Below, one piece after another: positions 15,253 to 24,311 of a stretch of 43,686 nucleotides of DNA. The notes under the pieces are model-generated. The model worked only from the letters and a program-made list of their open reading frames with translations. It was not told the origin of the DNA and did no database searches. The position numbers and the translations under genes are program-made. The DNA is taken from contig CAJOFH010000023.1 of NCBI GenBank assembly GCA_905233845.1, positions 1 through 43,686 of the forward strand, written 5' to 3'. The DNA is from an uncultured Muribaculaceae bacterium. Its GTDB lineage: Bacteria > Bacteroidota > Bacteroidia > Bacteroidales > Muribaculaceae. Within the stretch, counting starts at the first letter, position 1; each line of letters starts with the position of its first letter.

Positions 15253-15399
15253 ATGCAAATAAAGACCTTTATAATCAATTCATTAAATGTCGAGCAAAGC
15301 GAGACAGAAGTCAACCTGTTCTTGCGCTCTCATCGCATCTTGCGTGTGGAGCATCACTTTGTGGAGCATGACAGTTCTTGGGCAGTGCTTGTGCAATAA
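15253..15399 (+). pseudogene. Truncated HRDC accessory gene (N-terminal module only)
   Basis: 48 codons plus stop, nearly identical to residues 1-47 of the intact HRDC protein at 11670 (MQIKTFIINSLNVEQSETE ... SSWAVLV). Homology stops abruptly at 15392 (equivalent to 11809) and the frame ends two codons later. The HRDC domain is gone. This marks the right boundary of the duplicated target cassette. It could still be translated as a small protein, but I treat it as a remnant. Confidence 0.8.
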
Positions 15400-15556
15400 A
15401 TCAGCCAGAGGCTGGCCCTATGGTCTACTCAGTCATTGAGGAAATACCTCTTCCCTGCCTTGTTAATAACTTTTTTGAAAAAATGTGTGTATTTTAAATA
15501 ATAATAGGTGGTTAAGTGCGTTATAAAGGTGTAGAACAATTAAAGAAAGGTTGCCT

Positions 15557-15718
15557 ATGCAAGAAAACTACACCGAAGAATTAAAATTTGAAACACACGA
15601 GGAACAAGTTGAGATGGGACCAAGGCTGTCAACCATCAATTTCCTCAAGCAATTTGCAAGAGCCTACACTCCATCGGGCATCGATCAGCCAGGACTTGAA
15701 GGCTTTATAGCAAATTAA
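15557..15718 (+). CDS. Small conserved-looking protein, unknown function
   Basis: 53 codons (MQENYTEELKFETHEE...) ending in RLSTINFLKQFARAYTPS then LEGFIAN. A purine-rich AAAGAAAGG lies 7 nt before the ATG. The C-terminal pattern 'TxxFLxQFARxY ... LxGFIxN' is one I associate with short orphan proteins of Bacteroidales, though no function is known to me. An acidic N-terminal half is followed by one amphipathic helix. A terminator follows 70 nt downstream, which supports a real transcription unit. Confidence 0.6.
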   Translation: MQENYTEELKFETHEEQVEMGPRLSTINFLKQFARAYTPSGIDQPGLEGFIAN

Positions 15719-15788
15719 GGAAGGTGAGAGAAATCACCTGAAGACAATCTCCATCAAGATTACACCAGAACAGGGTTACTGGTGAGTA

Positions 15789-15830
15789 AAAATCGGGACG
15801 CGAAACAGTCGTATCCCGATTTTGTTTTTT
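15789..15830 (+). terminator. Intrinsic terminator after the small ORF
   Basis: 10-bp stem AAAATCGGGA / TCCCGATTTT (15789-15798 and 15814-15823), followed by GTTTTTT. Confidence 0.85.
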
Positions 15831-15885
15831 ATTGAGTTTGATGTTTTAGCCCAATTCGGTCATTAGGATTTATGTTAGAACAGAA

Positions 15886-15970
15886 TTTATTTTTAGCATG
15901 TTGTAAAGAGATTGTTGAAGACATAGCAGGCTATGGCGAGACAATCTCTGCAACAAAATGCAAAAATAAA
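15886..15970. other. Large imperfect palindrome between the DGR region and udp
   Basis: Arms of about 30 nt (15886-15915 and 15941-15970) pair over most of their length, including AGAGATTGT / ACAATCTCT and GCAT / ATGC. The 25-nt apex contains CATAG / CTATG. No ORF. It could be a terminator for the converging udp transcript, a structured RNA or a mobile palindromic unit. Nothing else supportable lies between 15831 and 16032. Confidence 0.6.
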
Positions 15971-16032
15971 ACTGTTATAGCATAAATAGACATAAAATTA
16001 TGACCTTCCGTCGCCTAATGACCGATTTGGGT

Positions 16033-16920
16033 TTAGTCTGCCATGAGTCGCTCGATGACTGTCTTTACGAGGTCGTTGACCGCTGTCTTGTAGTTGGGGT
16101 TGGCGACTGTCGCGACGCGGTTGGCGATAATCGAGCAGATGGTGATGGCACGGTGCCCCATGAGTTTGGCAAGGCCTTGCAGTGCTGCGCCTTCCATCTC
16201 GTAGTTGGTGATATGTCCACCGTCATACTCAAATGCCTCAATACGTTTGTTCAATTCAGGCTCAGCCAGTGGCAGACGCACCTCGCGTCCTTGAGGTCCA
16301 TAGAATCCCACTGCCGAGATGGTGTAACCGCGCACCATGTCGTCACGACCAATCTTTTCAACGAGCGTTGGGTCGGCCTCAACAATGTAAGGCTTGCAGA
16401 ACAAGGGGTTCCACTTCACGAACTCGCAGAACTGACGCTCAAACTCGAGGTCACACGCTTCGTTGCGACCAGCGTAGTAGTTCATCACGCCGTCAAAGCC
16501 CAGAGCCTTGGCTGCAATCACGGGAGTGCCTACGGGAACGTAGGGCTGGAGGCCTCCACTGGTGCCAATGCGCACGATGTTGAGGGTACGGTGCTCGTCC
16601 TTAACAGTGCGGGTTGCGAAATCGACGTTAGCGAGCGCGTCAAGCTCAGTAACCACGATGTCGATGTTGTCGCCGCCAATGCCATGAGAGAGCGCCATGA
16701 TGGGCTTTCCCTTGTAGGTTCCGCCAATGGTGTGGAACTCACGGCTCGACACCTCAAAGTCTTGAGTGTCGAAATAGGATGCAATCATGTTGACACGACT
16801 GGGGTCGCCGCAGATGATGATGTTGTCGGCGAGCTGCTCGGGTTTCAGATGGATGTGGAAGATGGAACCATCATCGTTGATGATCATCTCGGAATCGGGA
16901 ATGAATTTCTTCTTTGACAT
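16033..16920 (-). CDS. udp: Uridine phosphorylase (nucleoside phosphorylase family 1)
   Basis: Splits uridine with phosphate into uracil and ribose-1-phosphate for pyrimidine salvage. 295 aa. Family features: CGDPSRVNMIASYFD (about 36-50, phosphate-binding Arg), the LSHGIGGDNIDIVVTEL signature (about 77-93), the RIGTSGGLQPYVPVGT strand (about 116-131) and YEMEGAALQGLA near 220 with the catalytic Glu/Met pair contacting ribose. The length, longer than enterobacterial Udp (~253 aa), is usual in Bacteroidota. Monocistronic, converging with the DGR-side genes. A purine-specific phosphorylase is less likely but not excluded. Confidence 0.85.
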   Translation of the reverse strand: MSKKKFIPDSEMIINDDGSIFHIHLKPEQLADNIIICGDPSRVNMIASYFDTQDFEVSSREFHTIGGTYKGKPIMALSHGIGGDNIDIVVTELDALANVDFATRTVKDEHRTLNIVRIGTSGGLQPYVPVGTPVIAAKALGFDGVMNYYAGRNEACDLEFERQFCEFVKWNPLFCKPYIVEADPTLVEKIGRDDMVRGYTISAVGFYGPQGREVRLPLAEPELNKRIEAFEYDGGHITNYEMEGAALQGLAKLMGHRAITICSIIANRVATVANPNYKTAVNDLVKTVIERLMAD

Positions 16921-16970
16921 ATCGTTGTGCTTTTAAAGTTTATATTTCTGTTAGAAAGAATATCAAAAAA

Positions 16971-16978
16971 CAAAGTTA
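16971..16978 (-). promoter_or_regulatory. -7 box for udp
   Basis: TAACTTTG on the minus strand, 50 nt before the udp start codon. Confidence 0.5.
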
Positions 16979-17062
16979 TACATTTTATTTCAATTCACTA
17001 CTATTAACTGGATATTTTTTAAAGAAAAAGTTTTTTTTGAGTGTTTTTTGAAGAATTTGCAC

Positions 17063-17070
17063 TACCTTTG
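17063..17070 (+). promoter_or_regulatory. -7 box for rsgA
   Basis: TACCTTTG, 17 nt before the rsgA ATG, implying a very short leader. Confidence 0.55.
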
Positions 17071-17087
17071 TGACATAAATACTTCTT

Positions 17088-18032
17088 ATGGAGCAAGGAT
17101 TGGTAATAAAGAACACTGGCAGCTGGTACATCGTGCGAACCGAAGATGGCACCGAGCGAAACTGCAAAATCAAGGGGAACCTGCGACTAAAGGGTTTCCG
17201 TTGCACTAATCCTGTGGCAGTGGGCGACAATGTGGAGATAGAGGTGAAGGAGGATGGAACAGCGTTTATCCGGTCTATATTGCCTCGTCGCAACTATATC
17301 ATCCGCCGCGCCAGCAATCTCTCTCGTGAATTTCAGATTCTTGCCGCCAACCTCGACATGGCGGTGTTGGTAGTCACACTCGTTAATCCCGAGACGAGCA
17401 CGGTGTTCATCGACCGCTTCCTCGCCACTGCCGAGGCCTATAACGTTCCAGTGACCATCGTCTTCAACAAGATTGACCTGCAAACTGATCCTGAAGACCA
17501 TGAACTGCTTGACGCCATAATATATTTATATAGGAGTATAGGCTACACAGTGGTGCCCATGTCGGTCGTCACTGGTGAGGGATTGGACTTGCTACAAGAA
17601 CAGCTGAGGGGCAAGACGGCGTTGTTTAGTGGTAACTCTGGAGTAGGGAAGAGTTCTATCATCAACCTGCTTGTGCCTGACGCCAAGCTCAAAGTGGGCG
17701 ACATATCTGAAGTGCATCACACCGGTATGCACACGACCACCTTCAGCGAAATGCTCGACATCCCTGGCGACGATGCCGGTCACATAATCGACACTCCAGG
17801 TGTGAAAGGCTTTGGCACTATCGACTTCGAGAAGAGTGAAGTGGCGCACTACTTCCCTGAGATTTTCAAGGTTTCAAAGGAATGTAAATACAGCAACTGC
17901 ACCCACACACATGAGCCAGGATGCGCAGTACTTGAGGCTGTGGAGCAGAGTCTCATTAGCCATTCGCGTTACAATAGCTACCTGAGCATCATGGAGGATT
18001 CCAACCCTGACAAATACAGAAAGCCTTTCTAA
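17088..18032 (+). CDS. rsgA: Ribosome small subunit-dependent GTPase A
   Basis: Circularly permuted GTPase that checks late 30S subunit assembly. 314 aa, standard. An N-terminal OB-fold (about 1-75) is followed by the permuted G domain with G4 FNKIDL (about 126-131) before G1 [10 protein letters not shown] (about 181-190), G2 around HTTTFSEML, and G3 DTPGVKGF (about 227-234). The C-terminal zinc module is [14 protein letters not shown] (about 265-278). The permuted order and zinc knuckle are diagnostic. Confidence 0.95.
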   Translation: MEQGLVIKNTGSWYIVRTEDGTERNCKIKGNLRLKGFRCTNPVAVGDNVEIEVKEDGTAFIRSILPRRNYIIRRASNLSREFQILAANLDMAVLVVTLVNPETSTVFIDRFLATAEAYNVPVTIVFNKIDLQTDPEDHELLDAIIYLYRSIGYTVVPMSVVTGEGLDLLQEQLRGKTALFSGNSGVGKSSIINLLVPDAKLKVGDISEVHHTGMHTTTFSEMLDIPGDDAGHIIDTPGVKGFGTIDFEKSEVAHYFPEIFKVSKECKYSNCTHTHEPGCAVLEAVEQSLISHSRYNSYLSIMEDSNPDKYRKPF

Positions 18033-18153
18033 GCGTTACGGTCTTAAGTGCAAAGTTCTGTAGATTGATTCATCAATCTCAACTAATCTCAACTAAGTAC
18101 TTGTTCCCTGATTTTTCTTTATCTCAAATGGCTTATAAATCGGGTTTTTTATC

Positions 18154-18161
18154 TATATTTG
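18154..18161 (+). promoter_or_regulatory. -7 box for the C-S lyase gene
   Basis: TATATTTG, 48 nt before ATG 18210, in the 177-nt gap after rsgA. Confidence 0.55.
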
Positions 18162-18209
18162 CAAGTTGTAAACAAACCTATTTTTTACCTCATTTAATAT
18201 ATTAATGTT

Positions 18210-19403
18210 ATGATTAATTATGATTTTGACACGGTGATTGAGCGGAGAAATACTCACTGCAAAAAAACCGACATGCTTTCTTCTATGTTCGGTCAAGAAG
18301 ACCTGTTACCACTGTGGATTGCCGACATGGACTTCGCTGTGAGCCCTGAAATCAGTTCTGCTTTGGTGAAACGGTTCGGTGAGCACCCCATCTATGGATA
18401 TACACTTCCCTACGATGAATATTGGCAATCTATTATTGATTGGCAATTGCGTCGTAATGGTTTCGAAATAAGCCGCGAAGAAATGACTTTCATGCCTGGT
18501 GGAATGCCTGCTTTGGGTATGGTCCTCAATTTTTATACCCAGCCAGGCGACAGAGTGGTGCTTCAAGAACCAGTTTACTACGACTTTAAGGATGTGATTG
18601 AGGGGAATCGTCGTCTTGCTGTGCGCAATAATTTGGTGCCCACTGGCGACCATTTCTATCGCATGGACCTTAACGATTTGGAACGTGTGTTCATAGAACA
18701 GAAACCGAAACTCATGGTGGTTTGCAACCCCCAGAACCCTATTGGCATTGTGTGGAAAGAAGAGGAACTGCGCGAGGTTGCAGCATTAGCTCAACGTCAT
18801 GGCGTGATACTTTTCAGTGACGAGGTGTTTGGCGATATCACACTGTTTGGCCACAAGCACACACCACTGGCAACCGTGAGCGAGGATGCAGCTGCAGTGA
18901 CTATCACTTGCGGCTCCCCTGGCAAGACTTTCAATATTCCTGGAGTGAAGAGCACCTGGTTAGTTATCAAGAATCCTGAATTGCGCAGCGAATTTTATCG
19001 TTGGGTAGAAGTAAACGAGTTGTGCAATGGCAACATCACGGCGTTTCTCGCCACAGAGGTGGGCTACCGATATGGAGAACCATGGCTCGAGGCATGCAAG
19101 AAATACATTGAACAGAATGTGCTTTTTGTGGCCGAATACTGCCGTGAGCACATCCCCGAAATATATGCCATCAAGCCTCAGGCCTCTTTCCTGATGTGGC
19201 TTGATTGCAGGCGATTGGGATTGGATCATTCCGAACTGGTGCGTTTCTTTGCCGAGGAGGCTCACCTCGCGCTCAATAATGGCGAAATCTATGGTGTGCC
19301 TGGATACTGCCACATGCGCCTTAATGTGGGTACCCCCCGTAAGCGACTCGCCCAAGCGATGGAACAGCTTAGCGCAGCAGTGGATCGACTAAAGCGTCGT
19401 TAA
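18210..19403 (+). CDS. PLP-dependent C-S lyase / aminotransferase, MalY-PatB family
   Basis: 397 aa, fold-type I PLP enzyme. Start MINYDFDTVIERRNTHCKK and LPLWIADMDFAVSP are the typical MalY/PatB N-terminal signature. NPQNPIG (about 172-178) and SDEVFGDI (about 204-211) bind PLP. SPGKTFNIPG places the Schiff-base lysine at about 239. The C-terminal RLNVGTPRKRL carries the carboxylate-binding Arg. The usual activity is cystathionine or cysteine beta-elimination giving pyruvate, ammonia and a thiol or H2S, and some members regulate sugar operons. Which applies here is unknown. Confidence 0.88.
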   Translation: MINYDFDTVIERRNTHCKKTDMLSSMFGQEDLLPLWIADMDFAVSPEISSALVKRFGEHPIYGYTLPYDEYWQSIIDWQLRRNGFEISREEMTFMPGGMPALGMVLNFYTQPGDRVVLQEPVYYDFKDVIEGNRRLAVRNNLVPTGDHFYRMDLNDLERVFIEQKPKLMVVCNPQNPIGIVWKEEELREVAALAQRHGVILFSDEVFGDITLFGHKHTPLATVSEDAAAVTITCGSPGKTFNIPGVKSTWLVIKNPELRSEFYRWVEVNELCNGNITAFLATEVGYRYGEPWLEACKKYIEQNVLFVAEYCREHIPEIYAIKPQASFLMWLDCRRLGLDHSELVRFFAEEAHLALNNGEIYGVPGYCHMRLNVGTPRKRLAQAMEQLSAAVDRLKRR

Positions 19404-19441
19404 CTCCAAATCTATAGAAAATTTTATTTGAATGATATATG

Positions 19442-19477
19442 AAAAACAAAGCGGTAGAGCCTCGAGGTTCTACCGCT
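19442..19477 (-). terminator. Intrinsic terminator of ppdK
   Basis: 9-bp stem AGCGGTAGA / TCTACCGCT (19450-19477) with the tract TTTGTTTTTC on the minus strand, located 25 nt after the ppdK stop. It may also stop the converging C-S lyase transcript. Confidence 0.8.
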
Positions 19478-19502
19478 AAATGTTTGTTGTGTGAAGTGTG
19501 GA

Positions 19503-22223
19503 TTACTTCTGAGCTTCTACAGCTGCTTGAGCTGCTGCCAGACGTGCGATGGGCACACGGAATGGGCTGCAAGAAACATAGTCCATGCCGAGGCGTGCAC
19601 AGAACTTCACGCTCGAAGGTTCACCACCGTGCTCACCACAAATACCCACTTTGAGCTCAGGCTTGGTAGCGCGGCCCTTCTTGGTACCCATCTCAACGAG
19701 CTGTCCAACGCCTTCCTGATCGAGGACTGCGAATGGGTCAACCTTGAGAATGCCAAGCTCTTTGTACTTGCCAAGGAACTTGGGCGCGTCATCGCGCGAG
19801 TAACCGAAGGTCATCTGAGTGAGGTCGTTGGTGCCGAACGAGAAGAAGTCGGCAACCTTAGCGATTTGGTCGGCTACGAGAGCAGCGCGAGGAATCTCAA
19901 TCATGGTACCTACTTTGTAGGCAACAGTCTCGCCACGCTCAGCAAATACCTTCTGTGCGGTCTCGTTGATGATGCGAGCCTGCATGTCAATCTCAGGAAG
20001 TACGCCTACCAATGGAACCATAATCTCAGGGTGAACGTCGATGCCGCGAGCCTTCACATTGAGGGCTGCCTCGATAATGGCGCGAGCCTGCATCTCGGTA
20101 ATCTCGGGATAGGTACAACCCAGACGGCAACCGCGGTGGCCGAGCATTGGGTTGAACTCCTCGAGGTTAGCGCATACGTTCTTCACCTCATCGAGCGAAA
20201 TGCCGAGTTCCTCGGCAAGCTCCTTCTGAGTAGCAAGCTGATGAGGAACGAACTCGTGCAATGGTGGGTCAAGCAGACGGATGGTAACACCAAAGCCGTC
20301 CATAGCCTCGAAGATACCCTCGAAGTCGCCACGCTGCAATGGAAGTAGCTTGTCGAGTGCCACACGGCGGCTATCCTCGTCGCTTGCGATAATCATCTCA
20401 CGCATAGCCTTGATGCGGTCACCCTCGAAGAACATATGCTCGGTACGGCACAGGCCAATACCCTTGGCACCAAACTTGCGAGCAACCTTAGCGTCGCGTG
20501 GCGAGTCGGCATTAGTGCGAACGTACATCTCGCTGTACTTCTCGGCCAGGTTCATGATAGAAGCGAAGTCACCACTAACGTCGGCGTCAACAGTCGAAAC
20601 GAGACCTTCGTAAACCTCACCTGTGCTGCCGTTCAATGAAATCCAGTCTCCCTCGTGGTAAACCTTGCCACCCATCTCAACGGTCTTGTTCTTGTAGTCA
20701 ACCAAGATCTCGCCAGCGCCCGAAACGCAGCAGCGACCCATACCGCGAGCAACAACTGCTGCATGGCTAGTCATACCACCGCGAGCGGTAAGGATACCTT
20801 GAGCTACGCTCATACCACGCAGGTCCTCGGGAGAAGTTTCAAGACGAACCAAGATGACTTTCTTGTTCTTCTTAGCCCAAGCCTCCGCGTCATCGGCAAA
20901 GAACACAATGTGACCAGTTGCAGCACCAGGACTTGCGGGAAGACCCTTAGCGACAACCTTAGCGGTCTTTACTGCCGAAGCGTCGAATACTGGGTGCAGG
21001 AGCTCGTCGAGTTTCTCAGGCTCCATGCGTTTGATGACGGTCTTCTCGTCAATCTTGCCTTCACGCAACAAGTCCATGGCAATTTTCACCATAGCGGCAC
21101 CGGTGCGCTTGCCGTTGCGGGTTTGCAACAGCCAGAGCTTTCCGTCCTGAATAGTGAACTCCATGTCCTGCATGTCGCGATAGTGCTCCTCGAGGCGGTG
21201 CTGAATCTCTACCAGCTCCTTAGCGCACTCGGGCATTGACTCCTCAAGTGAGGGGTACTTGCTTGCGCGCTCTTCCTCGCTGATACCTTGAAGTGCGGCC
21301 CAGCGACGGCTGCCCTCGGTCATAATTTGCTGTGGAGTGCGAACACCAGCCACAACGTCCTCGCCCTGAGCGTTAATCAGGTACTCGCCGTTGAAGAGGT
21401 TCTCACCAGTAGCGGCGTCACGCGAGAAGCAAACACCGGTAGCCGAGTTGTTGCCCATGTTGCCATAAACCATAGCCTGAACGTTAACAGCGGTGCCGTA
21501 ATGCTCAGGGATGCGGTTCATCTGACGATAGAGGATAGCGCGCTCGTTGTTCCAGCTGTCAAACACAGCGCAGATAGCGCCCCAAAGCTGATCCCAAGCA
21601 CTTGTTGGGAAGTCTTTGCCAGTATTCTTCTTAACAGCCATCTTGAACTGTTTAACCAGCTCCTTCAGGTCGTCAACATCAAGTTCGGTATCGAATTTTA
21701 CACCCTTGGAGGCTTTCATGTGCTCGATGATTTCCTCAAATGGGTCGATGTCGGTTTTGTTCTCGGGTTTCATGCCGAGCACTACGTCACCGTACATCTG
21801 CACGAAACGGCGGTAGCTGTCCCATGCGAAGCGGGGATTTCCACTCTTTTCAGCCAGTGTAGCAGCCACCTCGTCGTTAATACCCAGGTTGAGCACTGTG
21901 TCCATCATACCAGGCATCGAAACTGGAGCGCCAGAGCGTACCGAAACGAGCTGTGGGTTGGATGGGTCGTTGAACTTGTTGCCAGTGAGGCTCTCGATGT
22001 GAGCGATAGATTTCTCAACGTCGCTCTTAATGAGTTTGATAACTTCGTCGCGACCCTTCTCGTTGTAGAGGCGACACATTTCAGTGGTGATAGTGAAACC
22101 TGGAGGAACAGGTACACCAATGAGGTTCATCTCGGCGAGGTTAGCACCTTTACCTCCTAGGAGGTCTCTCATGTCGGCACTACCTTCTGCTTTACCGTTA
22201 CCGAAAGTGTAGATTGTCTTCAT
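19503..22223 (-). CDS. ppdK: Pyruvate, phosphate dikinase
   Basis: Interconverts pyruvate + ATP + Pi and PEP + AMP + PPi, a reversible glycolytic/gluconeogenic step common in anaerobes. 906 aa from the start MKTIYTFGNG (22223). The frame is open 27 codons further up, but that stretch is not part of the family. The N-terminal nucleotide-binding domain begins GGKGANLAEMNLIGVPVPPGF. The phosphohistidine domain has GGMTSHAAVVARGMG (about 450-464). The C-terminal PEP barrel has RTEHMFF, GTNDLTQMTFGYSRDD and GICGEHGGEPSS with the catalytic Cys. Full length with all active sites present. Long antisense frames are codon-bias shadows. Confidence 0.96.
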   Translation of the reverse strand: MKTIYTFGNGKAEGSADMRDLLGGKGANLAEMNLIGVPVPPGFTITTEMCRLYNEKGRDEVIKLIKSDVEKSIAHIESLTGNKFNDPSNPQLVSVRSGAPVSMPGMMDTVLNLGINDEVAATLAEKSGNPRFAWDSYRRFVQMYGDVVLGMKPENKTDIDPFEEIIEHMKASKGVKFDTELDVDDLKELVKQFKMAVKKNTGKDFPTSAWDQLWGAICAVFDSWNNERAILYRQMNRIPEHYGTAVNVQAMVYGNMGNNSATGVCFSRDAATGENLFNGEYLINAQGEDVVAGVRTPQQIMTEGSRRWAALQGISEEERASKYPSLEESMPECAKELVEIQHRLEEHYRDMQDMEFTIQDGKLWLLQTRNGKRTGAAMVKIAMDLLREGKIDEKTVIKRMEPEKLDELLHPVFDASAVKTAKVVAKGLPASPGAATGHIVFFADDAEAWAKKNKKVILVRLETSPEDLRGMSVAQGILTARGGMTSHAAVVARGMGRCCVSGAGEILVDYKNKTVEMGGKVYHEGDWISLNGSTGEVYEGLVSTVDADVSGDFASIMNLAEKYSEMYVRTNADSPRDAKVARKFGAKGIGLCRTEHMFFEGDRIKAMREMIIASDEDSRRVALDKLLPLQRGDFEGIFEAMDGFGVTIRLLDPPLHEFVPHQLATQKELAEELGISLDEVKNVCANLEEFNPMLGHRGCRLGCTYPEITEMQARAIIEAALNVKARGIDVHPEIMVPLVGVLPEIDMQARIINETAQKVFAERGETVAYKVGTMIEIPRAALVADQIAKVADFFSFGTNDLTQMTFGYSRDDAPKFLGKYKELGILKVDPFAVLDQEGVGQLVEMGTKKGRATKPELKVGICGEHGGEPSSVKFCARLGMDYVSCSPFRVPIARLAAAQAAVEAQK

Positions 22224-22338
22224 TTTTTGAAATTGAATTAAAAATATAAATTTGAATAATGTTTGGTATTTTTCGTATAATGTACTGAACAACAATAGAT
22301 TCAAACATCCTTGCGCCAGAATTTTTATTTTGCAACTG

Positions 22339-22346
22339 CAAAGGTA
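22339..22346 (-). promoter_or_regulatory. -7 box for ppdK
   Basis: TACCTTTG on the minus strand, about 115 nt before the ppdK start, leaving a leader of about 110 nt. Confidence 0.5.
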
Positions 22347-22500
22347 GTGAAAATCTTTGATTAATATTTAATATTTATTTTTTTTAATAGTTATATATTA
22401 TGCAAACCTTTGAATACATGAAAAAATGACACTTTCATTAGTTGGCATGAAATTTGCTTGAAAAATGTCAGTATACTAATATCAAAAGGAAGAAAATCAA

Positions 22501-24240
22501 ATGCCGTTATTTAAAAAAATCAAATCTAAGAATTCAAATCAAGTTTGTAAGGCTCCAGACCAGGTTCCATCAAGCATTGAAATGTCGCTTGAGGAATCGT
22601 TGATTTATTGCCTTGATAGTCTCAATTGTAAGTTTGAGACTCGAAAAGGAGATGCCGATGATGTGTTTTATGATTTCAAGTATCAAGGAAAGTACTTTAC
22701 TGTTAGGCTATTTCAAAAGAAGTCGTTACTGACGATTATTTATCCTTACATGTTTGGAACAAGTGTGGATAACCTTAATATAGTGCGTCACATGTGTAAT
22801 GTGTTCAACAACGCTTGTTATTGTCACAAATTGTTGTATAGTATTGTAAAAGAAGATTATAATGCGGCTGTTCATTGTGAGATGCCCGTGATGAAAAATA
22901 GCCTTGAGGTTGAGGACTTTGCTTCTTACCTCGATAGTTTCTTTAATGTTCAACACGATTTCTCAATTCAAATTGATAAAGAGATAAATGAGAACAAAGG
23001 AGGGTATTATAGAGATTTTGAGTATCATCAAGCGCTGGATGGTAGAGAGTTGACGCTGAATCGCGAGTTTGAACTTAAGCATCAAAATGAAGGCGTGTTG
23101 GTTCGTAGTAATGAAGATTTCACCTACACAATCGACGATTTTATGCAGTTGGCATGCGATGATATTGCGCCGGCCATTTATTCCAAATTGCGCATTATAG
23201 AAGATGATTCTGTCACAACTTATGACGACGACCAGATGATTAGAGAAATGCCCCTCTATGCGCCTATTATCGAAGTTGTTGAGCCTGACTATGAGGGCGA
23301 GGAGCGTGAAGTGAGATTTGAGAGACAGAATGCTATCATGATAGTAGATTATCAAGATGCTTCTCAAGAAACCCATTCACTGACGATTAATCTTGTAGCA
23401 CGTGGAGAGGATAACTCTACACTTTATTATCGAGCCTATGCTGCAGTTGAGCCTGCCGACCTAGACCGCTCGCATTCCCTCACCACATTGAATGAAAATG
23501 CATCGAAAGAACTGATTTCAATCTTGCTAACCTACGATAAGGTGTATATGCTAAAAAAAGTACAGGAGTTTGACTTCATGTGGAAAGAATACCAGGACCG
23601 CCTAAACGATAAGAATGTATCGCTAACGACCGATGAAATGATTATTGCTCAGTTGTCGAATGCTCATGTGGGCTTGAATTATTACTGGGGGCGGCGATAT
23701 TTTTCACTTGGGCAATATGCTCAAGCGTTAAAGCTTTTCATGAATGCTTTTCATGTTTTAAAGCGTGAGAGTCTTACCTCGGTTAGCGATGCCTTAGAAT
23801 CGCTGAGCTTTTACATTGGTTTCTGCCTATGCGAGATGGGTAAATTAGACAGGGCATTCTACTATCTTGAGATTTGTCGTGGCTCATCAAACATTGATCA
23901 TGTGCAGGAACTTGTCAACGTCCTAGCCAATGCTGGCGACTTTAGGGTGTTTTATTATATTGACAACTACTTGAAGGTGGTTGAGCAGAATTATAAGGAT
24001 GAACCTGAACTGCCCGAGCACATTGTTCGATTTGTGTCTTTCTTGAAACGTCGTCACGCTTATAGCTTGATAAGCTTTGGTAAGCTTGAGGAGGCTGAAA
24101 GTGAATTCCGCGAGTTGCTCGAAGACCCCTTAAGCAAAGATTATGCGATTAATGAGTTGGCCTATATACAACGGCTGAGGCGTTGTGATACTGCCCAAGA
24201 AAGTGACAGAACCCAATCCGAGATACAACAAGGTGAGTAA
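22501..24240 (+). CDS. TPR-containing cytosolic protein, unknown function
   Basis: 579 aa, no signal peptide or membrane helix. The N-terminal ~150 residues (LEESLIYCLDSLNCKFETRKGDADDVFYDFKYQGKYFTVRLF split over two strands and a helix) look like a small alpha/beta module, perhaps YbjN- or chaperone-like. The acidic middle region has DDD clusters. The C-terminal third (about 385-560) holds TPR-type helix pairs such as YYWGRRYFSLGQYAQALKLF, FYIGFCLCEMGKLDRAFYYLE and AYSLISFGKLEEAESEFREL. TPRs suggest a protein-interaction scaffold. AAAGGAAG lies about 10 nt before the ATG. Single gene. Confidence 0.7.
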   Translation: MPLFKKIKSKNSNQVCKAPDQVPSSIEMSLEESLIYCLDSLNCKFETRKGDADDVFYDFKYQGKYFTVRLFQKKSLLTIIYPYMFGTSVDNLNIVRHMCNVFNNACYCHKLLYSIVKEDYNAAVHCEMPVMKNSLEVEDFASYLDSFFNVQHDFSIQIDKEINENKGGYYRDFEYHQALDGRELTLNREFELKHQNEGVLVRSNEDFTYTIDDFMQLACDDIAPAIYSKLRIIEDDSVTTYDDDQMIREMPLYAPIIEVVEPDYEGEEREVRFERQNAIMIVDYQDASQETHSLTINLVARGEDNSTLYYRAYAAVEPADLDRSHSLTTLNENASKELISILLTYDKVYMLKKVQEFDFMWKEYQDRLNDKNVSLTTDEMIIAQLSNAHVGLNYYWGRRYFSLGQYAQALKLFMNAFHVLKRESLTSVSDALESLSFYIGFCLCEMGKLDRAFYYLEICRGSSNIDHVQELVNVLANAGDFRVFYYIDNYLKVVEQNYKDEPELPEHIVRFVSFLKRRHAYSLISFGKLEEAESEFRELLEDPLSKDYAINELAYIQRLRRCDTAQESDRTQSEIQQGE

Positions 24241-24246
24241 AGAAAA

Positions 24247-24288
24247 AAATAAAGGTTTCAAGTCAAGAAAGACAAGAAACCTTTATTT
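24247..24288. terminator. Bidirectional terminator between the TPR gene and HU
   Basis: 13-bp perfect stem AAATAAAGGTTTC / GAAACCTTTATTT. A T-rich run follows on the minus strand (TTTATTTTTTTC), so it mainly serves the HU gene. Confidence 0.85.
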
Positions 24289-24311
24289 CGTTAAATACTT
24301 GCTATAGAAGC

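Noticed and set aside
16000-16917. 305-codon plus-strand ORF antisense to udp
   Set aside because: Exact overlap with udp and no recognisable motifs.
19491-22160. Long plus-strand ORFs antisense to ppdK
   Set aside because: Codon-bias shadows of a full-length, strongly conserved gene; no family features.
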